Source: Branchiostoma floridae
Lineage: Eukaryota; Chordata; Leptocardii; Amphioxiformes; Branchiostomatidae
Direction of reading: 5' to 3'
DNA length: 64,000 bases
NCBI RefSeq assembly: GCF_000003815.2
Contig: NC_049983.1
Span: 25,255,744 to 25,319,743 of the forward strand
This document shows, in pieces, positions 10,501-21,900 of this stretch. A program made the translations under genes and the position numbers. Within the stretch, counting starts at the first letter, position 1. Every line of letters begins with the position of its first letter. The notes under the pieces are model-generated. The model was not told where the DNA came from. It worked only from the letters and a program-made list of their open reading frames with translations, and made no database searches.

Positions 10501-12807
10501 GCTGGACGTTAACCTGTCCCCTCATAACATCACACAGGTAAGGAACATATAAATGTATCACATGTGTATGTAATTCTGCATGATCTCTCTCTATATATAT
10601 CATATACATCTTGAATCCCGGAGAAAGATCTCCTCAAGAAAGATGTCTCCTCACCACACAGGTAGGACACACAGATGGGACATAATTCGATCGGCGCCTC
10701 TACGCAAAGTTTTTGTAACTTGATAGATGTTGACACTGGATTCTAATGTAATTATTTCTAACATCGATGATTGCGATAGTACGGATTTGATGCGATTCTT
10801 TGTACTTGGAATTTCTTGCGAAGGGAAATTAATCATGACTTTCTTACAATTGATATTCCCAGCCAAGACACTTTTGCGGAATATGTAACAGTTATGTCCA
10901 TTTTCATATCATTTATAATCTCACGTTTATGGATTTTCTATTTCAAATTTGGAACCCTGTGCCCCTACAGGTTGAGGCGGGTTGGGTCGGGTTCTATGGC
11001 AGCATTGCAGGAGGCGTCTCTGGAATATTCGTGGGGAGGTGAGGATGTTTACTGTTTGGTACAAATGTTAATTTATTGACATTCTCAGAATGAAATCTGA
11101 GAGATTAGCATATCCTTTACATAAATACATGTAAGCTCTTGTATTTCCAAATAGATGATACCACAGAACAAGGCTATTTCCGACTGTTCTTCATGCCTAA
11201 TTCATCGCCATCGATCGACATCCTTACACACGACGGGGTTATACCGGCCCTTGCGGGGTGACACACCCCTTCGATGGCTAATTACAAGACGGGGATGCGA
11301 TAGGTCTCCTCAGTCAGATATATCTAATCACAATGTTGTTATTTTCATATCCTTTTGTTCAGATTTTCAGATATGCTGGGAGGACATTTCAAACTCACCA
11401 TTCTAGTCATGACTGTCGGGTACATCGGCAGCCTCCTGTGGCTCATCTTAATGCTGTACCACAATATTGTCCCATTTAACACAGGTAAGTGGTCTTTCAG
11501 TTTATTATGATACGCAAGGTAACAGTTACGCCAAGTAATATTTACTTTTTTGATATGCAACTGGATAAAATTTCGAAACGTTGCAGTCACTGACGAAAGA
11601 CAGTAGAAGCTGTGGAAGTGTCTGAAACGTCTGGCCGTTTCCAAATCGTTATCCAGTTGATTGTCAAGAGAGTAACTATTACTTGAATGCTAGTACAATG
11701 CTAAACCTTTTCCAACACAAAGGTATACACAAGCATATCAGATTATCAGTAACACGTGATCATGCGGATAATCGACCTCAGCAATTGGTCAAACGTGCCA
11801 GGATGGTTGTATACCTTTGTACTGTGTTGGAGAAGAAAGTTTTGTATTGTACTATGATTACTACCAACACAGGTTAGCTTCCATGATTATCATTTGAATG
11901 TTATAGAGAATGATAAGGCCAGTGCTGTGGCGTTACGTATCTCACAAGACTCTAAATATTTCACGGATGTATGAGGTACTGGTGTTTGATTTCTTGTTCT
12001 CCTTCCTTACAGCGAGCATGTACGCGTCGTTCCTGCTGCTCCAAGTATGCGCGCTGGGAAGCGAACCGCTGTTCTTCGAGCTGGGCGTGGAGTCCACCTA
12101 CCCGACAGCGGAGGGCGTCACCACCTGCGTGTTGACATGGGTCAACAACTTCTTCGGGCTGCTGCTGCTACTCGTCATGATGATACCGCGAATAGGTGAG
12201 CGTTGTGTAGTAGTAGTCCACTGTGAATACTCTGTAGCTACAATCAGTCTGTCTTCAACTCTTCATCCTGTCCATCGCCAGCTTCCATAGCTCCCGAAGC
12301 TTTCTTTCTGACCACAAGGGTCCTAGTCCTCTGTCCTTGAGGTCTGCCCTCAGTAAGCCCAGCAGGTTCTTACAGTACTTCCTGAGTTATGTTGTTTATC
12401 CAGATACAAACATGCAAACTCTAAAAAAAAACAGACTTCTTTGCAAAGGTAATGATAAAGCAACGGCAATAGTCATTCGACCCCGATATGCGCCGGTTTG
12501 ATTGATATTCTCGGGTGATGTGTGCACTGTTCCTGTGCATATGTAATGTAATGTCAACAATTCGTTTGATTAGCTTTTAAAAGAGCCCCTGTTAAAGAAT
12601 TCCAATATTTCAATTGTTAAATCAATCTTTATTAATTCAAGCCAAGCCAATCGCAAGTGTCAAGATTCATCATGAAGTTTTCCGTCGCAAGGTACGGACT
12701 GGATGGGCTGGGCGACCCTGGGTTCCGGGGCTGCCGTCATCCCGCTGATGCTGCTGTTCCGGGAGAGGTATGGGAGATTGGCGGTGGACACGGGGAAACG
12801 GAAGTGA
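4513..12807 (+). CDS. SLC49A4: SLC49A4 (DIRC2)-like major facilitator transporter, 12 exons
   Basis: Exons: 4513-4655, 6444-6640, 7850-7943, 8514-8735, 9004-9047, 9236-9283, 9754-9883, 10429-10537, 10971-11038, 11363-11484, 12013-12195, 12692-12807. All junctions are GT-AG and phases agree, giving about 491 aa (human DIRC2 is about 478). Family-specific strings are visible: GSLWNTWGPISDSA and DIALLTNWGPIAYMVL in exon 2, GLRLTVILAGF at the exon 2-3 join, LLNGAAGPVAMAAPP plus AAWFPHEQRTTATAI in exon 4, VEAGWVGFYGSIAGGVSGI in exon 9, and EPLFFELGVESTYPTAEGV in exon 11. DIRC2 proteins are 12-helix MFS members of lysosomal membranes; SLC49 relatives carry haem or small organic molecules. Substrate and location here are inferred from the family. 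The start is the first ATG (MAAALLQEDD), before an acidic N-terminal tail like that of DIRC2. Exon 6 has two possible acceptors 3 bases apart. Confidence 0.9.
4690..5590. mobile_element. Dispersed repeat with short inverted ends (intron 1 of SLC49A4-like gene)
   Basis: The left end reads ACCTTCGCCAAG and the right end CATTTGGCGAAGGT, an inverted pair of about 11 bases. Inside are a GT tract and phrases such as CTAGCGGCTTG and CTGCAG that recur at about 21325, 26070 and 59690. This points to a non-autonomous DNA transposon family. No ORF of its own. Confidence 0.55.
5731..5899. mobile_element. Small inverted-repeat element with Penelope-LTR-like end
   Basis: The left side (ATTAAAATACAATTCAATCTC) matches inversely the right side (GAGATTGAGTTGTATTTTAAT). 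Between them is GAAACGTCGGGAAGTAA, like the end motif of the Penelope-like element at 13.2 kb. It may be a solo terminal repeat. The assignment is tentative. Confidence 0.45.
6700..7570 (+). pseudogene. Decayed partial duplicates of SLC49A4 exon 2
   Basis: Intron 2 contains at least four partial copies of the 3' part of exon 2. They lie near 6749-6793, 6910-6945, 7125-7196 and 7492-7568. The last two keep the stretch coding LLTNWGPIAYMVLAVPFSWL and a following GT. None has a convincing pyrimidine tract plus AG at its start, so they are probably not used. The 7125 and 7492 copies share about 80 bp of upstream intron as well. Confidence 0.75.
10035..10152. repeat. Inverted repeat in SLC49A4 intron 7
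   Basis: AGCAGATCCTACGGTAGCAT at the left is answered by ATGCTACCATAGGATCTGCT at the right, with arms of about 27 bp and one mismatch. It looks like a small foldback MITE. Confidence 0.7.
11548..11662. repeat. Penelope-end-like inverted element in intron 10
   Basis: CAACTGGATAA at the left and TTATCCAGTTG at the right enclose CGAAACG and CTGACGAAAGAC motifs typical of Penelope terminal repeats. A related piece occurs at about 50511-50610. Confidence 0.4.
11692..11852. repeat. Short TIR element in SLC49A4 intron 10
   Basis: The left end AGTACAATGC...CCAACACAAAGGTATAC is answered by GTATACCTTTG...GTGTTGG...ATTGTACT on the right. MITE-like hairpin without coding capacity. Confidence 0.6.
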
Positions 12808-12947
12808 CACGGAAGCTGTACGGATCAGAAAATCTACTGCAATCATGAACTGTGATGGGGGCATAACGTTTTGGACCGCATATCACGTTTGGGGCTGCAT
12901 TCTTTTTACACTGCAGCAACAACATCTAGCTGCAGTACAAAGTAGAA

Positions 12948-13130
12948 CCAGTCAGTATTGCCCAGAGGAAGGTGGTACGATAGACTGGCGGTGGACGCGG
13001 ACAGAGGAAGGTGATGCAGTTTTAGAAAACCACTCTGCGGCACAGGGTAACCAATTCCACCGTAAGATGTCAACTGTATCTCTGTGTAACGTTTGGGACC
13101 ATATTCGTTCCACTGCAGCAACGGTATAGC
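12948..13130 (+). pseudogene. Partial tandem copy of the SLC49A4 3' end
   Basis: The stretch from about 12965 resembles the end of the last exon and its 3' UTR (12770-12915). It shares GACTGGCGGTGGAC, then AACGTTTGGGACC and CACTGCAGCAAC blocks. The copy lacks the transmembrane part and follows the true stop, so it is a relic within or after the 3' UTR. Confidence 0.55.
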
Positions 13131-13182
13131 AAGAGTCAGCTGATTCCTGCAATGTTGATGACCAGTCACATTACTTTATAGG

Positions 13183-13188
13183 AATAAA
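13183..13188 (+). terminator. Candidate polyadenylation signal of the SLC49A4-like gene
   Basis: AATAAA about 375 bases after the stop, directly before the Penelope-like insertion. Use is inferred. Confidence 0.4.
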
Positions 13189-13191
13189 GAC

Positions 13192-14044
13192 TTGAAGTTA
13201 TCATCCATATAGTATGGTTCTTTTAGCACAACCAGAAAATAACTTACTTCCGACGTTTCGGTGTCTGTCAGACACCATCATCAGGGTGGAATGACGGGAA
13301 CTACTTCTTGCTGCTACTTATAGCCGATGTAGGTGGCGTGGCTCAGCTTGTATCCCCCCTCGTCTCTGTTCATGACTGGCACTGATTTTCTGATCGAAGC
13401 TGCTTCTTTAATCCATCGAGTTCTTCTGTTTTCCTCTCTGTCAATGACTCTTGCCCCCTCCCAGTCTATTACGCAATTGTTTTTATGAATATGGTCTGTG
13501 ACTGCCGATTTGTTCTCTGTTTGTTCTGCTGCCTTCTTCTGAGATCTTGTGTATGCACTGCCTTTGCTGTTTTGTGCCTCCTTTTTGTGTTCTTCAAGTC
13601 TGGTGTTGAAAGTCCTGCCCGTCTCTCCAATGTACACCTTGTCACAACTTTTGCACGGAATCTTGTAGACACAGTCTGTTTTAGAGGAGTCTTCCAGTCT
13701 GTCCTTGGGATGCACCAACAAGTTTCTGAGCGTGGTCTTGGGCTTAACAGCCGTGGCAATGGCATGTTTTCTGAAGATCCTTTCAAGTGTCTCTGTAATG
13801 CCTTTGACATAAGGTATGATGGTAAGCTGAGCCACGTCTGGGATGGCATTCTTGCTGCTGCAACGCCACCTACATCGGCTATAAGTAGCAGCAAGAAGTA
13901 GTTCCCGTCATTCCACCCTGATGATGGTGTCTGACAGACACCGAAACGTCGGAAGTAAGTTATTTTCTGGTTGTGCTAAAAGAACCTTACTATATGAATA
14001 ATTGCCAACCTGATGAAGTTATTCACGGATGTTGAAGTTATCAT
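13192..14044 (-). mobile_element. 5'-truncated Penelope-like element with inverted terminal repeats
   Basis: The ORF at 13314-13835 (minus strand, 173 aa) ends in a GIY-YIG endonuclease domain: CVYKIPC at 55-61, VYIGETGRTFNTRLEEHKKE at 67-86, then EENRRTRWIKEAASI. This is the Penelope-type C terminus. Upstream residues (about 1-50) match the end of the reverse transcriptase region, so most of the RT is missing. Arms of about 133 bp at 13206-13338 and 13864-13996 are inverted copies, as in Penelope pseudo-LTRs. The 13-mer TTGAAGTTATCAT occurs at 13192-13204 and 14032-14044 and is the candidate target site duplication. Too short to be autonomous. Confidence 0.85.
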
Positions 14045-14159
14045 GTTCATGCGGTTTGGTCACCTTGAAACGAACATAGGGGAGGAACAAGTTTTGATGT
14101 GATTAAACGATTTACTACAAGTTGCCCTTTTTTTCGTCCATTTCTTCTTAATTCTATCC

Positions 14160-14862
14160 AATGTTAGTAAAATCCTGGAGGAGTCAGGGTTTGTGTACCT
14201 ATTGCTTAACAGTGATCACAACACATCGTTGGCTCAGGCTGAAATAAAACAAAGACTGGAAGACACCTTTCTTCAAAACTTTTACTCAGAAATTAACTCC
14301 CCTGGTATTAAAGAAAACCAAGGGAATAAATTAAGAACCTACAGAAAATTCAAGTATACATATGAAAGAGAAACATACCTCGATATAACAAATTTTAGCT
14401 ATCGCCGAGCCATGACTAAACGAAGGATCAGCGATCATCCTCTACAAATTGAAGCCGGTAGATACACCCGAACTCCTCCAAATGATAGATTATGTATGTT
14501 TTGTGATAAGAACTATAGGTATTATAGAAGACGAAGCGCACTTTCTTCTAGAATGCTCACTGTATAAAGATATACGCAATACCTTTGTTAATAGTACTAC
14601 GCTTGCAAAACAGAAATATGCACAACTAACAAAAGAAGACTTTTTCAAATATATAATGACATCAGTTAACTATGATTTGATAGAAGAACTCTGTAAGTTC
14701 GTCTTCACATGTTTTAAGAAGAGGGAGGAAGCATGTAGAAATATAGTCGTAAGTAGAACATAGAATAGCTTACTTATCAGACTCTTTGTATGCGACTTAC
14801 TGCATTTAGCCCTTGGAGGGCATGAATATGCAATAAACGTCATTGTCATTGTCATTGCCTTA
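14160..14862 (+). mobile_element. LINE 3' fragment (non-LTR retrotransposon ORF2 C terminus)
   Basis: Two overlapping frames (14193-14567 and 14449-14763) together show the C-terminal region after the RT: RRISDHPLQIEAGRYTRTP followed by a CxxC...H...C knuckle (EAHFLLECSLYKDIRN). A frameshift near 14515 separates them. The fragment ends with GGGCATGAATATGC, AATAAA and a (CATTGT)n tail, typical of L2/CR1-like elements. Dead copy. Confidence 0.75.
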
Positions 14863-15075
14863 ATCATGTATTGGATTTTCAAACACCGGGACGGCCCATT
14901 CAATGCCGCTAATTTTGTGTACACAAAGCAATAAAGTCAACAGCATCACATTCAAAATAAATAGAAAACGAAATCTTGTAAAAAAATTATAATTAAAATT
15001 TCTTGGCACGAAGAAATTCCTTACTGAAGGAATTTCTTCTTCCATTTTGCCTTCTCTGCAACTGCCAACAAGTTT

Positions 15076-15240
15076 TGTCCTTTCCTTTGTACGATTACAG
15101 TTTGATTACTTTGTACAGTGTTACATGTTAAACTCCATGTACACATTAGCAAATATCCGGTACGATGCCAAAAACATGTTCATTCTCACGGCTTCCCATT
15201 GAAATACCCAGAAAGAAGATTTCACAGTCGCCAGAAAAAC
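15076..15240 (+). promoter_or_regulatory. Conserved upstream block of VWCL-A
   Basis: Contains TTTGTCCTTTCCTT, ACTCCATGTACAC and AAATATCCGG (15151-15160, 90 bases before the ATG). The same order of blocks precedes B, D and E, so this is probably core promoter plus 5' UTR. No TATA box is obvious. Confidence 0.6.
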
Positions 15241-16904
15241 ATGGCATCGCTGGTCAGTATTCTGTGCTCTGTTGTGCTGTCCGCCTGTTTGAGCGAGGCT
15301 GGGAGACCTTACCGACAGTTCCAAGAGGTCACTCAGACCACCAGGCCGACAACCCTTGAGCCAATCACCATAACAACAACAACCCCTGAGCCGTTTTGCA
15401 TGCAGGACGGAGTGGCTTACCCGGTCGGCGCGTCTGTACCGATCTCTGATGCCTGCCATCGTAGATGCAAATGCTATTCCTTTGGGGTAAGTGAGACACC
15501 GGTCTGAAAAGGCACAATACCTTTGGAATAACTTATGATCTTTCCTTGTTCTAAATATTTACGAGGCCTTGGAAAAAAGTGTACATTTCAACCGAAATGA
15601 TGCAACAAATACTGTATAACAATGTAAATCTGAACTAAAATGCATCAAAACACTGATATTTTTACCAACACACATATTCTTATCATACAGATATACATTG
15701 TACAAGGAACTGATATAAGGACATGTTTGCCAAAAATCTTTAACAGTTTCATCACTCAAATGGTAGATCAAAAGTGTTATGTCCTTTCCCAGCGGTACCG
15801 CTGGTCGACCAAAAAAGGCTGGGGTCGGCAGGTTTTTGGCTAGGGTCAGTTGGGTAACCGGAATATTTTTTCGTGGGCCTAACTATAGCTCGGACACAAA
15901 CAAGGAAGCAAGAAGCATGCTGCTTCAGGAGACGTGAAATTCTTTGTTTTAAGTCGTTAAAAGCATATGTTATCGCGGCAAAATGATGATTACATAGTCT
16001 GACACACAAATAAAACCAACAGAATCTACTCTTGGATTTTAAATCAAACTTATGGTAGACTACTTGACTTGTAATCGCAGGTTTGTAACTTATTATTGTA
16101 TTTGATATCTGCATGTACAGGTAATTTGCGAATGGTACTATGAGTCGTGGGGCCCGGACATGCCTTGCGTTGACGTCATCAGTTGTCCTAACAACTCCAG
16201 ACTTTGTCCCAACGGTGAGAACAGACAGATGTGTACAGTATGTTTATAGATAAATGTACGGCTGCAATCATGTTCAAAAAGGAGATATTCACATTTATTC
16301 ACAGGATCGGAGATGAAGCAACATCTCCTTAATCTTTTCCTAGGACGCTTATAAAATGTCTCACTTGGAACAGATATCAGTAAAGGATTCCAATAAAATG
16401 GTGTGTCAGCAAGCCCATTAATGCCTTACCTACCAACCTACCTAGTTCCTTGACCTCCAGGTCTTTGGGGGACATTATGGCCTATCATCTGTAAAAACGT
16501 ATAGACGGGAAACCTATCAAGCTTACGGGCACATTTGACTCATTCGCTACGATCACGTGGCCAAGTTTATGGGCCATTGTACCTTGAAGAAGGGTGGAGA
16601 TGGACCTGAAAATTGTTGGAAGAACATTCAAGTCTTTATAGAATGTTCTTTCCAAACACATTTGAATCATACTGCTCACACGCATGAAGTCATTTGATAA
16701 GCTAGTCGACTTACTCGATTACCTTTCTTTTCTGCAGGACCGAACTGCCACAATCCTAATGGAGGCGCTCCCATTCCAGACGGCCAGTCGGTGGTCGTGA
16801 ACGGCCAGCAGTGCTACTGTCTTGTAACGGCGATAGGATACAACGGTGAAGGATATAGCAAAGAGGTGTTCTGTCCGGTCACCTCATGCGCACTGCAGGG
16901 CTAA
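15241..16904 (+). CDS. VWCL-A: secreted VWC-like cysteine-rich protein, one module
   Basis: Exons 15241-15486, 16121-16214, 16738-16904; phases 0 and 1 agree; 168 aa. Residues 1-20 form a signal peptide (MASLVSILCSVVLSACLSEA), followed by GRPYRQFQ, a motif shared by the cluster. A short Thr/Pro linker precedes the a half of a von Willebrand C-like domain (QDGVAYPVGASVP, CHRRCKC). Exon 2 is the b half but is divergent: it keeps PCVDV yet has SCPNNSRLCPN instead of the usual QCCPxCPNG. Exon 3 is module c (GPNCHNPNGGAPIPDGQS, NGQQCYC) with no mucin tail. VWC domains are extracellular binding modules, often for BMP-type ligands or matrix. The function here is unknown. This is the first and most divergent member of the array. 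Confidence 0.8.
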
Positions 16905-18774
16905 AGCATTACGATCGGTCAATATGAAAACACAGAGGCAGCGGAAAGGCTATAATCTAAAGGCTATAAGTCGTTGTTACTGCCGTGTGAAGCAAAATTA
17001 CATTACGATACTGTTGTAAGCAATTGCAACGGGATAATCTACTATAAGTTTCTTTACCATCTGTTTAGGGATTTTACTCTACTGCGACAGCTGTTCTGTA
17101 CACTAGACAACACATGACCAAATATCTGCTTGGAGATAAGCTAATTGCCAAACCCGAAACCACATGGCCTGTTCCAAAATTACCAGGGATATAGAAGTGA
17201 TTTCTGAAATTATTATATCGAATATAAAAACAGCACCCGCGAAAAAAAACAAAGTACATCATCGCCCAACTGAGTGCAGACGACATGCCAAACTACATGC
17301 GAATGCGGCAAAGAAACAGATGTGAACTCCCATCACATTCACCAACGACAATACTCCATTCGTCACAGAGTAACCACAGTAGCCATGCTAGGTGTCTTCA
17401 CCGTTGTTTTGGGTGTTGGCTAGGGTCATGTCTGTTGTCATACTGTGGGTCCTTCTCTGGTCCCCATGGCACCAGACGGCTTAACAGAACGGGGCTACCA
17501 TTCATATTTCATCAGATGTTAAGTAGAGACAGTATGTCCAAACCTCGAAGCGAAAACGCTCGCTGCAGTTCCAAACGAGTTGCTAGGTGGCACATTAATT
17601 CCCCGTCCCTATACCCATACCCTACTGAAAAAGATTATGAACGTGGCGCTTGCAGAAAGTTTGACCTCCAACTTTGAAACTATGCTGCAGTACCGTAACT
17701 CACAGCTAGGAGACTAATTATCGAACTTTACCTTTGTTTTCCTGATCCCTACCAATATCATCAGCATCCATCAACGGCTTCTCGAGTCATGCTGATAACA
17801 GACACACACAGCTCACTGCAGTACCGACAGGAATTGCCAGGTGAATGAAATTTCAAACTTGTCCTTTCTTTCCGTAACCGCCACTCACCTATCAACTTTC
17901 ATTAAGATTCATTGACAGCTTCTTGAGTTATGTTGCCCACAAACAAACGCACTAAAATTCACAGCCCGTTACAGTACAGTACGACAACCATTATTCAAAT
18001 ACCAAATATCATGAAAGTCCATCCACAGGTTCCCGAATTATGCTCTTGACCTGCATACAGACCCAAACAATGGCATAACCGAAAATATAAACTTCTTGAC
18101 GAAGGTAATGAATCTCGGGATATATATGAAAAGTTTTTGTTCTGAACGGTGTTGTCATGTTACACCTGCAGATTTTTGTGCCAATGTTTTCAATGTATGC
18201 GAAATTCTAGATATTTTAGGATTGATACTGTTATGGCCTTTTGATAATAAAACCTCACCGGTCATGTGCCTTTATTACAGTAACAGAAGATCGGGCCTGT
18301 GTTCAAGTTTTGCATTATAAGTATTCGTGCATCTTCATATGTAGAGAGAATACATTATAAGTTCTTGATTCAACACGTCATACAATGTATAGTCATGATA
18401 GTCAGACAGTTCTCTTCATAATACAGTACTGTAACCCCAAACGCTTGAGTGGCTCCACGACCCTTGTTTATCGGTGAACTCTAAGTAAATAAAAAAATAA
18501 ATGGGTTAGATGCAGTGCTAAGGCAATGGGGTAGCTGGGGAGAAAACAGAACCAAATGTTCGGGGTTCGCGGCGAAGCGGTTATCATCTGCAAATACTGT
18601 AGTATGCCGCTGTTATAAATCGATTTCCCCATGTTGTTGCCGTAAGACACACAAAACTATGTTGATGTTTGGTCGAACTGTCTTCATCAGGCGCTAACTT
18701 ACAGAGCCAGCTCAGTGACTAATTCCAAAACCTTATATTTGAATGTTTCTCCCAAATCTTATACCGTGTAACAC
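16905..18774. other. Spacer between VWCL-A and VWCL-B
   Basis: No gene is recognised. From about 17680 to 18105 it carries minus-oriented pieces of the dispersed repeat also seen at 4690-5590 (ends near CTTCTTGACGAAGGTAATG). A LINE tail lies at 18409-18502. Confidence 0.5.
18409..18502 (+). mobile_element. LINE 3' tail fossil
   Basis: Matches the last 90 bases of the LINE at 32.0-32.5 kb: TCTCTTCA-AATACAGTA-TGTAACCC, then GTGGNTCCA and GGTGAACYCTAAGTAAATAAA. A severely 5'-truncated insertion. Confidence 0.75.
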
Positions 18775-18959
18775 CGTTACCTTCCGGTTTGTCCCTTCCT
18801 TATTATGATTACGTCTTACATGTACGAACTCCATGTGCACCTTATTAGAACTGCGTGCAAATATCCGGTGTGGAGTCAACCACATGCTCATTCCCACCGC
18901 CCCCCAAACCCTTCACATAACCCCGTTCACAAATACTCAGAGCACAGTCATCAGATATC
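18775..18959 (+). promoter_or_regulatory. Conserved upstream block of VWCL-B
   Basis: TTTGTCCCTTCCTTATTA, ACTCCATGTGCACCTTATTAG and AAATATCCGG (18859-18868, 101 bases before the ATG). Nearly identical to the block before D. Confidence 0.65.
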
Positions 18960-21900
18960 ATGGCGTCACCAGCTGTCGGTGTTCTGTGCGCTGTTCTGCT
19001 CTTCGCCTGTCAGTGCGACGCTGCCAGACCGTACCACCAGTTCGAAGCTGTTCGAACCGGTCCGACCCATTGCTACCACAACGGGGTGCAATACGGACAC
19101 TATGAAACTATCCCTGGATACAGCGACGACCCCTGCGACCACTGCTACTGCGACGTCTCGGGCTTGGGAGCCGTAAGTGGTTAGGACATCCGCCTGGAAA
19201 GGCAAAATACATTTGGATTTTCTTTCCAGCAATCAATCCTTGTCATTCATCTTTGTGAATATGTAACGCAAGATAGCCAGGATGTTTTACAGACGACGTG
19301 AAAATGTATTTCGCAGTAGACACTGTTTTCTCATATAATACAAGTTGCTGAACAATCAATATTCGAAGTTATCATATTATGATACACGCCAAAATGATAA
19401 GTCCATAGTTTGAAGCCCAGAGAAATTGTATATCTCTCTCTCTTTCTCGCTCTTTCTCTCTCTCTCTCTCTCCCCCCCTCACTGTTGTAATGAACACGGT
19501 TTTTGCGATATAAACATGTTTGTAGTATAAACAATATATACGAATGCGGTATGACGCAGTATTGTAGTGTATAACGGCTGAACGCTGCATTTGACTGTTG
19601 TTGTCTGCTCACATTTCAATGTTGCACAGATAACTTGCGGGCCAGCCGGACCCGGCTGTGACCCAGCGCCTTGCTTTGATGCCGTGCACGTCCCGAACCA
19701 GTGCTGCCCGATCTGTCCTAACGGTGAGAACAGCTAACACGTTATAAATCTGCCTGTCTACTATATAGATCAACGTACAAAGAGCTGTTGGCGCCATATT
19801 GGTAGGTTACTAGATCCAACATGGCGGCTGGTGACGCTGTGTAGGTGAACGACCCGTACGATTCATACTGCCAACGGTTCGATCACTCGAATGTGTATAG
19901 AAATATGTACAGGGTTTGAAACCATGTCTAGTTCATTGTTGGATGACGTTACAGACAATAAGGAAAAACGTCCTGAGCTACTTCAGCCGGGTCAAAGTCA
20001 GGGCTACGGTGACACTGTACACTTGGGCATACGTCGCCGTGGTATTTTTTAAACGCCTTTCTTGTTAGAACTTCTTTTAGCCAAGAAAGACGTCCAGTTT
20101 CCTCTCCTACAGGTCACAACTGCCAGGATGTTCTCTCCGGTCAGATCATTCCTGTGGGGCAGACGGTGGAGGTAAACGGTGCTCAGTGTCACTGTCCGGC
20201 CGGAGCCGCTGGCTGGCAGATCATGTGCCCTACCACCCCTCGCCCAACCTCCACCACCACTTACCCCACCAACACCATCACCTCCACCCTGGGCCTGCCC
20301 CATCATTANNNNNNNNNNNNNNNNNNNNNNNNNNNNNNNNNNNNNNNNNNNNNNNNNNNNNNNNNNNNNNNNNNNNNNNNNNNNNNNNNNNNNNNNNNNN
20401 NNNNNNNNNNNNNNNNNNNNNNNNNNNNNNNNNNNNNNNNNNNNNNNNNNNNNNNNNNNNNNNNNNNNNNNNNNNNNNNNNNNNNNNNNNNNNNNNNNNN
20501 NNNNNNNNNNNNNNNNNNNNNNNNNNNNNNNNNNNNNNNNNNNNNNNNNNNNNNNNNNNNNNNNNNNNNNNNNNNNNNNNNNNNNNNNNNNNNNNNNNNN
20601 NNNNNNNNNNNNNNNNNNNNNNNNNNNNNNNNNNNNNNNNNNNNNNNNNNNNNNNNNNNNNNNNNNNNNNNNNNNNNNNNNNNNNNNNNNNNNNNNNNNN
20701 NNNNNNNNNNNNNNNNNNNNNNNNNNNNNNNNNNNNNNNNNNNNNNNNNNNNNNNNNNNNNNNNNNNNNNNNNNNNNNNNNNNNNNNNNNNNNNNNNNNN
20801 NNNNNNNNNNNNNNNNNNNNNNNNNNNNNNNNNNNNNNNNNNNNNNNNNNNNNNNNNNNNNNNNNNNNNNNNNNNNNNNNNNNNNNNNNNNNNNNNNNNN
20901 NNNNNNNNNNNNNNNNNNNNNNNNNNNNNNNNNNNNNNNNNNNNNNNNNNNNNNNNNNNNNNNNNNNNNNNNNNNNNNNNNNNNNNNNNNNNNNNNNNNN
21001 NNNNNNNNNNNNNNNNNNNNNNNNNNNNNNNNNNNNNNNNNNNNNNNNNNNNNNNNNNNNNNNNNNNNNNNNNNNNNNNNNNNNNNNNNNNNNNNNNNNN
21101 NNNNNNNNNNNNNNNNNNNNNNNNNNNNNNNNNNNNNNNNNNNNNNNNNNNNNNNNNNNNNNNNNNNNNNCGACAGTCCGAAGCGGTGAGCTCGGACGAG
21201 GCGGGGTGCATGCAGGACGGAGTAGCGTACCCAGTCGGCGCCCTAGTACCGAACAACGACCCCTGCAAAGACGGCTGCTACTGCCACAGCTCGGGGGACG
21301 TAAGTAGTTTGACGCCGGTTCTACTGCAGTACCATGACAAGCCGCTAGAGGGCCCAAGACCTTACTACTTTCAGGTCTCACCAAGGCCAAACCACATATC
21401 AAATAACAAAACAATGCGCCCAGGCAGTTAGTCACACACAGACATACATACGAGGTCGGACAGCACTACAACACATGGTATGTTAAGCCTTAGTGTATTA
21501 CTGTATGTAACAGCTCCATTATATATTTTTGCTAATGTTGTTTTCTCACATTTGAATGCTGCACAGATACTTTGCATGTGGGCGAAATCACACCGTTCCT
21601 GCGCCAGCTTCCTCACCCATCCGCCGTGCGTTGACGCCGTCCAAGTGCACGACCCGACCCAGTGCTGCCCCGTCATGACCTGTCCTAACGGTGAGTACAG
21701 GCACACACAGATAGTGCTTTACACTGAAGCCGGGTGGTTATACCAGCTATACAGACAAAGATACAGGAGCTAGTGTGTTACGCTGAAGGGCAGTTATACC
21801 AGCTATACATATAGATACAGGCTGGTATTTTACACTGAAGGGTGGTTATACCAGCCATACAGAAGCTGGTGTATTATGCTAAAGGGAGGTTATACCAGCT

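Noticed and set aside
13485-13901. Plus-strand Cys-rich frame of 138 aa
   Set aside because: Shadow of the minus-strand GIY-YIG ORF.
20278-21435. Minus-strand and alternative plus-strand frames across the N gap
   Set aside because: Their length comes from unknown bases. Only the frame joining the c module to the second VWC is consistent with splice phase.
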